This document shows, in pieces, positions 5,827-14,241 of a stretch of DNA of 64,000 bases (position 1 is the stretch's first letter; every line of letters begins with the position of its first letter). The position numbers were made by a program, and so were the translations under genes. Under the pieces are notes generated by a model, which was given only the letters and a program-made list of their open reading frames with translations, made no database searches and was not told where the DNA came from. Origin of the DNA: JALOOB01 sp040766655 (GTDB taxonomy: Bacteria > Chloroflexota > Anaerolineae > CG2-30-64-16); assembly GCA_040766655.1 (NCBI GenBank), contig JAXGQB010000006.1, positions 248,001-312,000 of the forward strand. The letters run 5' to 3'.

Positions 5827-8800
5827 TCATTCCAGTTGGTGCTGTTGCTGGTCCCACAGGCGGCGGTACAGGCCGCGGGCTGCGAGGAGTTCGCGGTGGC
5901 TGCCGAGCTCGACGACTGCGCCGCGGTCCATCACCGCGACCTGGCCGCGCTCTGGGGAGTGGTCGAGCAGGTGGGTGATGAGGAGCGTGGTCCGCCCCTG
6001 CATCAGTGGCTCGAGCGCCTGCCACACCTCTGCCGCGGTGGTGCGGTCCAGCGCGGCAGAGGGCTCGTCCAGCACGAGGATCGGTGCGTCCTTCAGCAGG
6101 GCGCGGGCGATGGCCAGCCGCTGGCGCTCGCCGCCGCTCAGTTGCACGCCGTTCTCCCCGATCACCGTGTCGTAGCCCGCGGGGAGGGTGCGGATGAAGC
6201 GGTGCAACTGCGCGCGCTCCGCCGCGGCCTCGATCTCCGCGTCCGTCGCCCCGGGCCGCGCCAGCAGCAGGTTGGTGCGGATCGACGCATTGAACAGGTA
6301 GGAGCGCTGCATCACCACGCCGATCATGCCCCGCAGCGCCTCCGGGTCCAGCGTGCGCAGTTCGCGGTCGCCGATGCGGATCTCGCCGGCCTGGAAGGGC
6401 CACAGCCCCAGCAGCGCGTTGGCCACCGTCGACTTGCCCGCGCCGCTGGCGCCGACCACGGTCAGCAGTCCGCCCGGGGGCACGTGCAGCGTGACGCGGT
6501 CCAGGGCCGGCGGCTGTGCCGCGTCATAGCGCAGCACGACCTCAGAGAAGCGGATCGCGGGAGGCGCCTGCGCGGGAGAGGCGCTGGCCGGCGCAGGAAG
6601 CGACGCGGGCATGGCCTGTCGGGCGCCCTTCACCTCCGTCGCGGTGGGCGCCTGTCCCGCCACCTGGGCGAGGCGGCGCGCCGCGGCGATCGACGTCTCG
6701 ACCGTCTGTGCGGCGGCCCCCAACGGCAGGACGGCCTCGAACGAAGCGGCCGTGAGCAGGGCCAGGACGGCCAGCATCATGCCCGGCAGGTGACCCGCCC
6801 TCACGAGCGGCACTGCGACCGCCAGGACCGCGGCCACGGCCGCCCAGGTGATGAGCGTGCCGGCGGCGTTACTCGTGGCGGAGAGGGCGGCCAGGCGGCC
6901 CTGCGCCCGTGTGACCAGCCGGCCGTGCGTCCGGACGAGCCCGGCCGTGCGGGCTTCGGCGCGGTAGGCGAGCACGTCCGCGGCGCCCTGGACGCCCTCC
7001 ACCACCGCCTCGCTCAGCCGCGCGCGTGCGGCCGTCAGGTCGCGCCCCGGCGCGCGGCCGAGGGCGGCCGCGGCGAGCGGCACGGCGATGCCGAGCAGGG
7101 CCTGCAGCGCCAGCACCGGCGCGACCAGCGAAGGGTGGAAGCCGGCGAGCAGCGCCGCGGTCAGCAAGGCGGTGAGCAGCGCGACCAGCGGCGGCGCGAC
7201 CGACCGCACGTAGAAGTTCTCCAGGATGCTCACGTCCGAGATGACCCGCGCCAGCAGATCGCCGCTGCGGTAGCCGGCCAGGCGAGCCGGCGCGAGCGGC
7301 TCGATCGTCGCGTAGAACCACACCCGGATCGCGCCCAGGACGCGCAGCGTCACCTGGTGCGATGCGAGGCGCTCCGCGTAGCGGAAGATGCCGCGCGCGA
7401 TGCCGAAGAAGCGCACCCCCACGATCGCCACCTGCAACTCCGCAATCGACGGCTGCAGCGCGGCCCCTGCGATCGTCCACGCGGAGGTGGCCAGCAGCCC
7501 GATGCTGCTCCCGACGGTCAGGAAGCCGAGGAGGACGGAGAGCGCGATCCATGCACTGAACGGGCGGAGGAATGCCAGGAGCCACCGCAGGGGGGCTGCG
7601 GCCGGCGCTGCTGCGGTCGGCGGGAGGGGGGGTGCGCCGGCGGGCGGCGCTGTTGCGCAGGCGGTTGCTGGCGAAGCAACGGACACGCGTGCGGGCGCGG
7701 CTGTGGGGGGCGCACATCCCACGGTGGCATCCTGAGCGGAGGCCGCACGCAGTGCGGACGCAGTCGAAGGATGTTCCGCTTGAGTGGGATTGGCCGGCGC
7801 TTCGTCCCTTCGGCTACGGGCTATCGCCCTCTGCTCAGGGTGCTTCGCTTGACTTTGCTCATCCACTGGGGCGCTTGCGTCCCATGCGGCGCGGTGTGCG
7901 GCGACGAGGCGCGCGTAGGCGCCGTCCTGCTCGAGCAGGCTCGCGTGCGTGCCCTGCTCGACGACCCGGCCGCGCTGCAGCACGATGATGCGGTCCGCGG
8001 TGCGGACCGTGTTCAGGCGGTGGGCGATCACCAGCGCGCTGCGCCCTCGCAGCAGGCGGGCCAGCGCGGCCCGGATCGCGGCGTCGCTCTCGGGGTCGAG
8101 GTTGGCGGTGGCCTCGTCCAGCACCACGATGGGGGCATCGACGAGGAACGCGCGCGCCAGCGCGATGCGCTGGGCCTGGCCGCCGCTGAGCCGCGCCCCG
8201 CGCTCGCCGACGACCGTGTCGTAGCCGTCGGGCAGCGCAGCGATGAAGTCGTGCGCGCCGGCCGCCTCCGCCGCGGCGATGATCTCGCTCATCGCAGCCC
8301 CGGGCCGGCCGAGGCTGATGTTGGCGCTCACCGATCCGGCGAAGAGATAGGGCTGCTGGGGCACGTAGGCAACGGCCCCGCGCCAGGCGCCGAGGGGTAT
8401 GGATTGCAGGGGCGCACCGTCGACCGTGATCTGCCCGACTTGTGGCTCGATGAAGCGCAGGAGGAGCGCGGCGACCGTGCTCTTGCCCGAGCCGGTCTCC
8501 CCGACGAGCGCCACGTGTGCGCCGGGCTCGATGTCGAAGCTGAGGCGGTCGAGCGCGGGCAGGGAGCGATGGGGGTACGCGACGGTGACGCCCTGCAGGC
8601 TGATGCGCGGGGGCGGGTGTCCTTCGACTGCGCTCCCTGCGTAGGGCCAACCGAAGGTTGGCCCTACGCCAAGGCTACCAGCATCCGGGGCGCTGGAAGC
8701 CCGGCTGTCAGAAACCGCGGTCACAGGGGGCGTCACTGCACGCCCCGCGGGCAGCGGCGTCTCGAGCACGTCGAAGATGCGGCGTGCGGCCGCGACGCCG

Positions 8801-9711
8801 GAGATGCCGGCATGGAAGCGCGCACCCAGCTGGCGGAGCGGAAGGTAGAACTCCGGTGCGAGGATCAGGATGAAGATGGCCGGTTCGAAAGAGAGCTGGC
8901 CGGCCAGCAGGCGGAGGCCGATCTGCACCGCGACGATGGCCGTGCTGATCGAGCCCACGATCTCCAGCGCGAGCGCGGAGAGAAACGCCACGCGCAGCAC
9001 CTGGAACGTGGCGTGCCGGTGCTGCTCGCTGATCTGCCCCATGATGACGACCTGGTCGCGGCTGCGGCCGAACAGCTTGAGGGTGGTCAGCCCCTGCAGG
9101 ACGTCGAGAAAATGCGCGCTCATGCGGCTGAGCGCGCCCCACTGCCGCTGGGTCAGGCTGTCGATGGCGTGCCCGATGAGAATCATGAAGATCGGGATGA
9201 GCGGCGCGGTCAGGAGGAGCACGAGCCCGGAGAGCGGATCGAGCGGGAAGACGACGAGCAGGAAGGTGATGGGCACGATGGCGGCCAGGGCGAGCTGCGG
9301 CAGGTACTGGCTGAACCAGGCGTCGAGGCTGTCGATGCCTTCCAGCGCCGTGTTCGCCAGCTCGCCCGTGCGCTCGCCGCCGGTGAAGGCGGGTCCGAGG
9401 GCCAGGATGTGCGCGATCAACCGCTCGCGCAGGTCGTCCTTGACGCGCTGCGCGACGCGTGCGGCGGCCATCTCCGCGATCCACGTGGCCGCCGCACGGC
9501 CGGCTGTGAAGAGGAGGAGCGCCACCAGGAATGGCTGCACGCCGCGCCCATCCATGCCGCGCAGGAATGCACCATCGACCGTCCGCGCCAGGCTGCGCGC
9601 CTGGAGGACGATCAGGACGCCGGCTGCCGCGCCGGCGGCCACCGACAGGGCGAGAAGTGCGCGCGCCGGCTGGGCCTCACGCAGAAGCCGGCCATCGAAG
9701 AAGCGGGACAC
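5827..9711 (-). CDS. cydDC: fused CydD-CydC thiol reductant ABC exporter
   Basis: One protein of about 1294 aa holds two complete ABC half-transporters in the order CydD then CydC. CydD has a membrane domain at about residues 15-320, Walker A GETGSGKST near 403, signature LSGGQ near 506 and Walker B VVLDEATANLD. CydC has a membrane domain at about 690-1000, Walker A GASGAGKST near 1085, signature LSGGE near 1190 and Walker B LVLDEPSAALD. CydDC exports glutathione/cysteine or haem-related reductants needed for cytochrome bd and c assembly; it is usually two genes. The frame runs to 9864, but the GTG at 9711 fits the family start and lies where transcription should begin from the TATAAT at 9723-9718, suggesting a leaderless mRNA. 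Linkers around residues 345-370 and 610-660 contain interspersed repeats. Confidence 0.9.
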   Translation of the reverse strand: MSRFFDGRLLREAQPARALLALSVAAGAAAGVLIVLQARSLARTVDGAFLRGMDGRGVQPFLVALLLFTAGRAAATWIAEMAAARVAQRVKDDLRERLIAHILALGPAFTGGERTGELANTALEGIDSLDAWFSQYLPQLALAAIVPITFLLVVFPLDPLSGLVLLLTAPLIPIFMILIGHAIDSLTQRQWGALSRMSAHFLDVLQGLTTLKLFGRSRDQVVIMGQISEQHRHATFQVLRVAFLSALALEIVGSISTAIVAVQIGLRLLAGQLSFEPAIFILILAPEFYLPLRQLGARFHAGISGVAAARRIFDVLETPLPAGRAVTPPVTAVSDSRASSAPDAGSLGVGPTFGWPYAGSAVEGHPPPRISLQGVTVAYPHRSLPALDRLSFDIEPGAHVALVGETGSGKSTVAALLLRFIEPQVGQITVDGAPLQSIPLGAWRGAVAYVPQQPYLFAGSVSANISLGRPGAAMSEIIAAAEAAGAHDFIAALPDGYDTVVGERGARLSGGQAQRIALARAFLVDAPIVVLDEATANLDPESDAAIRAALARLLRGRSALVIAHRLNTVRTADRIIVLQRGRVVEQGTHASLLEQDGAYARLVAAHRAAWDASAPVDEQSQAKHPEQRAIARSRRDEAPANPTQAEHPSTASALRAASAQDATVGCAPPTAAPARVSVASPATACATAPPAGAPPLPPTAAAPAAAPLRWLLAFLRPFSAWIALSVLLGFLTVGSSIGLLATSAWTIAGAALQPSIAELQVAIVGVRFFGIARGIFRYAERLASHQVTLRVLGAIRVWFYATIEPLAPARLAGYRSGDLLARVISDVSILENFYVRSVAPPLVALLTALLTAALLAGFHPSLVAPVLALQALLGIAVPLAAAALGRAPGRDLTAARARLSEAVVEGVQGAADVLAYRAEARTAGLVRTHGRLVTRAQGRLAALSATSNAAGTLITWAAVAAVLAVAVPLVRAGHLPGMMLAVLALLTAASFEAVLPLGAAAQTVETSIAAARRLAQVAGQAPTATEVKGARQAMPASLPAPASASPAQAPPAIRFSEVVLRYDAAQPPALDRVTLHVPPGGLLTVVGASGAGKSTVANALLGLWPFQAGEIRIGDRELRTLDPEALRGMIGVVMQRSYLFNASIRTNLLLARPGATDAEIEAAAERAQLHRFIRTLPAGYDTVIGENGVQLSGGERQRLAIARALLKDAPILVLDEPSAALDRTTAAEVWQALEPLMQGRTTLLITHLLDHSPERGQVAVMDRGAVVELGSHRELLAARGLYRRLWDQQQHQLE
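7728..7773. repeat. interspersed palindromic repeat inside cydDC linker
   Basis: The element has the ends ATCCTGAGCG and CGCAGTCGAAGGAT around a GC-rich hairpin core (GCACGCAGTGCGGAC). It is the same family, in opposite orientation, as the copies at 9766, 35644 and 49719. Here it is translated in frame between the CydD and CydC halves. A diverged relative follows at about 7796-7850. Confidence 0.7.
8619..8667. repeat. repeat half-element plus perfect 11-bp hairpin in cydDC
   Basis: TGTCCTTCGACTGCGCT at 8619-8635 matches one end of the interspersed family. It is followed at 8641-8667 by GTAGGGCCAAC-CGAAG-GTTGGCCCTAC, a perfect inverted repeat. Both are read through in frame and encode part of the linker between the CydD membrane and ATPase domains. 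Confidence 0.65.
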
Positions 9712-9717
9712 AGGTCG

Positions 9718-9747
9718 ATTATACCTGTCTGCGGCACGCCGCGCCAA
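9718..9747 (-). promoter_or_regulatory. promoter of cydDC, leaderless
   Basis: On the minus strand TTGGCG (9747-9742) and TATAAT (9723-9718) are 18 bp apart. The GTG start codon begins at 9711, seven bases past the -10 box, which is the expected transcription start. No ribosome site can therefore precede it. Confidence 0.65.
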
Positions 9748-9765
9748 GCGCCCTATGCGTCCGCC

Positions 9766-9804
9766 ATCCTTCGACTGTGGCCCTGAGGGCTTCCGCTCAG
9801 GATG
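9766..9804. repeat. interspersed palindromic repeat upstream of cydDC
   Basis: ATCCTTCGACTG...GCTCAGGATG, a copy of the family seen at 7728, 35644 and 49719. It sits just upstream of the cydDC promoter, in the region divergent from the membrane protein gene at 9985. Confidence 0.7.
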
Positions 9805-9984
9805 CTTCCTTTTCGCCCACACGGTGGGGGCCCGGCGCCCGCAAGGCGCGCACGCGTTGGGCAAAACTTGAAATTCGATGTACTATCGTTAAGAGATCGT
9901 GCGGCTGGGCGCTGACCGATCGAAACTCTCACGCGTGCTCCTGCGTAGTGACTTATGACTGGTATCATCCCATAGGAGGACATC

Positions 9985-11031
9985 ATGGATCAGATCGCGA
10001 TCGTCAAGCGTGCCTGGCATCTCATGTGGCGCCACAAGGTGCTTTGGATCTTCGGCATCCTCGTCGCACTGACCGGCGGTGGCGGCGGGGGGCAAGGCAT
10101 GCAGTACACCTTCAACGGCCGGGACTTCGGCTCAGGCCCGGACAACATGCCGTGGAACGGCCAGCCGTGGCACGGCCAGCCGTGGGGAGGCCGCCCGTTC
10201 GACGGGATGCGCTGGGAGGGACTGCCCGCGTTGATCGCCTTGCTCTGCTGCCTGGTCATCCTGGTCATCATCATCATGGTGATCGTGCAGTACGTATCAC
10301 GCGCGGCCCTCATCCGCAGCGTGGACGCAATCGAAGAGCAGGGAGGCTCGCTCACCTGGCGCGAGGCCCTGCGTCTCGGCTGGACGAACCGAACTTTCCG
10401 CCTCTGGCTGCTGGAGCTGATCGTCGGCCTCGTCGTGGGGCTCGGCGCGATGGCCATGTTGGCGGTGGCGGCCTCGCCGATGTTGCTCTGGCTGACTGAC
10501 ACGGACGCCGGCCGCGTGCTCGGCATCATCAGTACCGTCCTGCTCGGCCTGGTCGTCCTGCTTTTGCTGTTCGTGGCAGCCGTCGTGCTGTCGGTGTTAG
10601 GCGAAGTCTGGTCGCGGGAGATCCTGCTCGCTGACAAGGGCATCGGCCAGGCGCTCAGCGATGGATGGGCACTGGCGCGCAGCCGGGTCCGCGATCTCGG
10701 CGGTTTTTGGCTGGTGATGCTGGGCATCGGCATCGGCTTCGCGATCGTGTTGGTTCCGGCCGCGATGCTGATCGTGGGACTGGCCGCCGGCTTGGGCGGC
10801 GGACTCGGTTACATGATCCACCAGATGGCGGACTCCACGCCGTGGGCCGTTGCCGTGGGCCTGCCCATCGCGCTCGTGGTGATCACCGTGCCCTTTGCCC
10901 TGATCGGCGGGCTGTACGCGGTCTTCACCAACGGTGCATGGACGCTGGCATATCGCCAACTGACGGCCCCGGTCCTGCCGCCCCCCGATGCGCCGGAACC
11001 CGAGACCGTGTTCGTCGAGCCCGAGCTCTAG
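9985..11031 (+). CDS. polytopic membrane protein of unknown function
   Basis: The ATG at 9985 has AGGAGG six bases upstream. The 348-aa protein has about six membrane segments (near residues 20-32, 85-105, 148-170, 183-210, 245-275 and 290-318) and a C-terminal acidic Pro-rich tail. A Gly-rich loop follows helix 1 (TGGGGGGGQ), and a tandem run of GQPW/GRPF motifs (WNGQPWHGQPWGGRPF) lies in the first loop. The helix-rich part recalls the DUF7544/DUF975 type of uncharacterised bacterial membrane proteins, where WxxREALRxGW and GWALARSRV segments lie in cytoplasmic loops. No function is known to me. It starts a plus-strand group with the methyltransferase nine bases downstream. Confidence 0.8.
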   Translation: MDQIAIVKRAWHLMWRHKVLWIFGILVALTGGGGGGQGMQYTFNGRDFGSGPDNMPWNGQPWHGQPWGGRPFDGMRWEGLPALIALLCCLVILVIIIMVIVQYVSRAALIRSVDAIEEQGGSLTWREALRLGWTNRTFRLWLLELIVGLVVGLGAMAMLAVAASPMLLWLTDTDAGRVLGIISTVLLGLVVLLLLFVAAVVLSVLGEVWSREILLADKGIGQALSDGWALARSRVRDLGGFWLVMLGIGIGFAIVLVPAAMLIVGLAAGLGGGLGYMIHQMADSTPWAVAVGLPIALVVITVPFALIGGLYAVFTNGAWTLAYRQLTAPVLPPPDAPEPETVFVEPEL

Positions 11032-11040
11032 GCCGCGGCG

Positions 11041-11934
11041 ATGAGCCAAACGGACAATCCATCCGGCGACGACGCAGCGCGGCGCACCCTGGCCGCGCTG
11101 CGGTCCCTCTACGATCGACCCCACCCCCCCGTACCCTGGCGGGACGGGGGCAACCTCCCGTGGGACGACCCGGCTTTCAGCGAGCGGATGTTGGCGCAGC
11201 ACCTGGATCAGAGTCACGGTGCGGCGACCCGCCGCCTGCCGGAGGTGCGCGCGCTGGTGCAGGTGATGCTGGCGTGGCTCGACCTGCATGCCGGCAGCCG
11301 GCTGCTCGACGTCACGTGCGGCCCGGGCATCTACGCGGCCGAGTTCGCGCAGCGCGGGGTGGCGGTGACGGGGATCGACTTCGGTCCGGCCTCGGTTCGC
11401 TACGCGCGCGAGCACTGCGCGGCCCTGCCGGTGGAGATCCACCTGGGCGACGTGCGTGAGATGAACTTCAGCGGGCAGGGGTTCGACGCGGCGATCTACC
11501 TATACGGGCAGTTCACCGTGCTGCGCCCCGAGGAATCGCTGGACGTGTTGCGCCGCATCCGTGCGGCCCTGCGTCCGGGGGCGAAGCTCCTGCTGGAGGT
11601 CCTCGACGACGCGCACATCGACAAGCAGGACAGCACATGGTGGTACACCGACCGTGGCGGCCTGTGGGGCGATTTCCCCTTCCTGCATCTCGGCGAGCGC
11701 CGGTTCGATCCCGAGTTGCGCGCGGTGATCGAGCGCTTCCACGTGTTGAATCTCGAGAGCGGCGCCATGCAGAGCTACGGGCTCTCCGATCAGGCGTACA
11801 CCGCGGAGATGATGGCGGACATGCTGGTCGAGGCGGGGTTCTTGGGGATGACGATGCACCGAGCGTGGGATGGGCTGGCGCTGAAGGACGCTCCGGAATG
11901 GTGCGTGTACCTGGCCGAGGCGGGGTCGGAGTGA
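11041..11934 (+). CDS. class I SAM-dependent methyltransferase
   Basis: The 297-aa protein has a Rossmann-type methyltransferase core with motif I SRLLDVTCGPGIYA at about residues 82-95, the acidic loop TGIDFGPASVRYARE at the end of strand 2, LGDVREMNF at strand 3 and FDAAIYLYGQF at strand 4. The substrate is unknown. The ~50 residue N-terminal extension (WRDGGNLPWDDPAFSERML) is conserved in Methyltransf_25-type proteins that act on small molecules. The stop overlaps the GTG start of the ABC ATPase gene (GTGA), so the four plus-strand genes 9985-14190 are likely one transcription unit. Confidence 0.85.
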   Translation: MSQTDNPSGDDAARRTLAALRSLYDRPHPPVPWRDGGNLPWDDPAFSERMLAQHLDQSHGAATRRLPEVRALVQVMLAWLDLHAGSRLLDVTCGPGIYAAEFAQRGVAVTGIDFGPASVRYAREHCAALPVEIHLGDVREMNFSGQGFDAAIYLYGQFTVLRPEESLDVLRRIRAALRPGAKLLLEVLDDAHIDKQDSTWWYTDRGGLWGDFPFLHLGERRFDPELRAVIERFHVLNLESGAMQSYGLSDQAYTAEMMADMLVEAGFLGMTMHRAWDGLALKDAPEWCVYLAEAGSE

Positions 11935-12662
11935 GCGGCCATCCTAACCATGGTGCCCATCTGACGGTCAGCCATGTCAGCTATCGTTACGGTCCGAGTT
12001 GGGTGCTGAACGATATCACGTTTGCTCTGCCCGGCGCGGCGCTCGTCGTGCTGGCCGGGCGCAACGGCGCGGGCAAGTCGACCCTGCTGCGGTGTCTTGC
12101 CGGGTGGGCTCGACCCACACGGGGCGAGGTCTTCATCCAGGGCGTCAGGGTGTATCAGCACGAACGCCATGCGCGGGCGCGCGTGCTGCTCGTGCCGGAC
12201 ACGCCGCCCTTCTACGACGAGCTGACCGCGTGGGAGCACGTGCAGTTCGTGGCGCGAGCCAACCGGCTTACGGGCTGGCGCGAGCCGGCGGAGCGGTGGC
12301 TGCGGCAGTTCGGGCTGTGGTCTGCGCGCGATGCCTACCCGTTCACGCTGTCCCGGGGCATGCGCTACAAGCTGGGCCTCTGCCTTGCGCTGATGCTCCA
12401 GCCGCCACTGCTTCTGCTTGATGAGCCGCTCGGGCCGCTCGACCCCGTGTCTGCCGGCCTATTGTGGGAGGAACTGGAACGCCGGCGCGGCGAGGGCATG
12501 GCGATCCTGCTGAGCAGCCATCAGACGCCGCCTGCCGACCCCGATCGTTACCTGTTGATGGAGGACGGCGTGCTGATCGGCGATCTGCCGGGCGGAGAAA
12601 CGGCCGATCAGACGCTGGAAGAGCTGCTGGCAGATGCACTGGACGCGCAATTCGGTGGCTGA
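11931..12662 (+). CDS. ABC transporter ATP-binding protein
   Basis: A frame open from 11637 continues into this gene, but the GTG at 11931 overlaps the methyltransferase stop and gives a normal 243-aa ATPase. It has Walker A GRNGAGKST (near residue 40), Q-loop region VPDTPPF, a signature LSRGM in place of LSGGQ, Walker B LLLLDEPLGPLD and the H-loop SSHQ. The variant signature and the large exporter-like permease that follows suggest an ABC-2-type export or regulatory system. The permease start overlaps its end. The substrate is not predictable. Confidence 0.88.
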   Translation: MSGHPNHGAHLTVSHVSYRYGPSWVLNDITFALPGAALVVLAGRNGAGKSTLLRCLAGWARPTRGEVFIQGVRVYQHERHARARVLLVPDTPPFYDELTAWEHVQFVARANRLTGWREPAERWLRQFGLWSARDAYPFTLSRGMRYKLGLCLALMLQPPLLLLDEPLGPLDPVSAGLLWEELERRRGEGMAILLSSHQTPPADPDRYLLMEDGVLIGDLPGGETADQTLEELLADALDAQFGG

Positions 12663-14190
12663 CTTTCGCGTGCTGGCGTGGCTGCGCTGGCGCCAGTGGC
12701 GCTCCAGTGCGCTCTACTGGCTGCGGACGTTGGGCTATGATCCTGCCCGCCAGAACTTCATCGATCGTCTCTATGCGCTCTATCTCCTGCTCTTCGGGCT
12801 GGTCTGGATCGTTGTCGCGGGCCTTGCAGCGGTCAGCCAGGCAGCCGCCCTTGGGCGCGGCCTGCCGCCTGCTGCCGCGGAGGCCTTTCTGTCGTCCATG
12901 CCCTGGCTCGTGGTCGGGCTTGCCGTCCTCCTGCTGATCCGCGCCCTGCGTTCCTCGCCCCTGCTGCTCTCATTCCCCGACATGGCTTACGTCGCTGCGT
13001 CGCCCGTCAGCCGCGCGGCCTTCGCGATGGTCAACTTCGGGCAGGCGTGCATCCAGTATTGGGTCATCGTGCTGCCGGTGGCGGCCCTGCTGGTGGTCGT
13101 CGCGTCCCAGCCACTGGGCCAGCCCGTGGCACGTTGGGCAGCGCTGCGCGCTGCGGCCGCAGGGGCACCTGTCATTCCTCTGCTATTGTCTCTGGCGTGG
13201 CTGGGCGGCCTGCTGCGCCTGGACCGGCGGGAGCGCCGCGGCAGCAGCCTCTGGTGGTGGGCCGCACTGCTGCTCGTGCCGCTGGCCTGGCTGCTGCCGC
13301 CCCTGCGCTGGCCCGGGGAAGCGATCGGCGCCGCGATCCGCGGCCCGTTCCCTGCGGGGACAGTCGTGCTCCTATGGGCCGTGGCGGCGCTGGCCGTGGC
13401 TGCGTTGGGTTATGTGTCACAGAAGATCAGCCTGATTGCTGCTGCGGAGGAGAGCCGGACGTACGCGAGGCTGAACGCATTGGGACTGATGGCCATCCTG
13501 GCGCCCGACGTGGCGAAGCAGATCCGCCGCCAGGAATCTCTGGCGCGGCGCGGCGCACGCCTGGCGCTGCCGCGCGGCGAAGGGCTGATGGCGCTGGCCG
13601 CGCGCTCCATGCTCCTGAGCCTGCGCCGGCCGCTCACCCTGGTGCAGCTGGCGCTGTGGATGTCGGGCGCGGTCATCACGGCTGCCTGGCTGGTGCTGGG
13701 GAAGGCGCCGCTGACCCTCTGGTTCTTCTGGGTCTCGTTTCTGGTCTGGGCGCCGCCGAAGATGCTCGCCGAGGCCTTCGGATCGGACACGGCCGAGCCG
13801 TACCTGCGGCAGTTGCTTCCGATGGGAAACGGGGCGCTGGCCCTGGCAGGCGGCAGCACCCCGTTGCTTGTGGCACTTCTCGGCGGAGGGATAGGTTGGA
13901 TCGTGGCAGCGCTTCAGCACCAACTCACGCCTGCCGGATGGGTCTTCGGCGCTGGGCTGGTGGTGTGTGGCGTGTTGGTACTCCTGCTGGCCCAGGCGGC
14001 CGCGCATGCCCGCGTGGGATTCCTGGGCTGGCGTCCCCCCTACGCAGGCTGGCTATTGATCGTCGTGGCGCTCATCGGCGGCGCCATCCTGGCCACCGGT
14101 CCTGTGCCGGGCGCGATCCTCGGCGCGGGGCTGGCGCTGCTGCTGCTCGGCGCAGCCGTCGGGGCCAGCCAACCCATCGCGGTGGATTGA
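12655..14190 (+). CDS. ABC transporter permease (large, exporter-like)
   Basis: The likely start is GTG 12655, overlapping the stop of the ATPase gene; an ATG seven codons upstream (12634) lies within that gene. The protein of about 511 aa has roughly eleven membrane helices in two bundles, separated by a cytoplasmic stretch with AEESRTYARLNALGLMAILAPDVAKQIRRQESLARRGARLALPRG at about residues 265-310. The layout resembles the 500-600 aa permeases paired with single ATPases in exporters of Firmicutes and Chloroflexota. With the upstream ATPase it should form one ABC complex. What it moves is unknown. Confidence 0.8.
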   Translation: MADFRVLAWLRWRQWRSSALYWLRTLGYDPARQNFIDRLYALYLLLFGLVWIVVAGLAAVSQAAALGRGLPPAAAEAFLSSMPWLVVGLAVLLLIRALRSSPLLLSFPDMAYVAASPVSRAAFAMVNFGQACIQYWVIVLPVAALLVVVASQPLGQPVARWAALRAAAAGAPVIPLLLSLAWLGGLLRLDRRERRGSSLWWWAALLLVPLAWLLPPLRWPGEAIGAAIRGPFPAGTVVLLWAVAALAVAALGYVSQKISLIAAAEESRTYARLNALGLMAILAPDVAKQIRRQESLARRGARLALPRGEGLMALAARSMLLSLRRPLTLVQLALWMSGAVITAAWLVLGKAPLTLWFFWVSFLVWAPPKMLAEAFGSDTAEPYLRQLLPMGNGALALAGGSTPLLVALLGGGIGWIVAALQHQLTPAGWVFGAGLVVCGVLVLLLAQAAAHARVGFLGWRPPYAGWLLIVVALIGGAILATGPVPGAILGAGLALLLLGAAVGASQPIAVD

Positions 14191-14241
14191 GCCCCCGCCA
14201 GCCTCACGCAAACTAAGATCGGAACGGCACCCGGCTGCGGA

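Noticed and set aside
5836..9786. Plus-strand open frame of 1316 codons opposite cydDC
   Set aside because: It is Arg/Gln/Gly-rich without any motif, while the minus strand carries a complete two-half ABC exporter. High GC content leaves long antisense frames open.
9712..9864. N-terminal extension of CydD by 51 codons
   Set aside because: The extension is read through an interspersed repeat and the promoter; it has no conserved sequence and the GTG at 9711 fits the family start.
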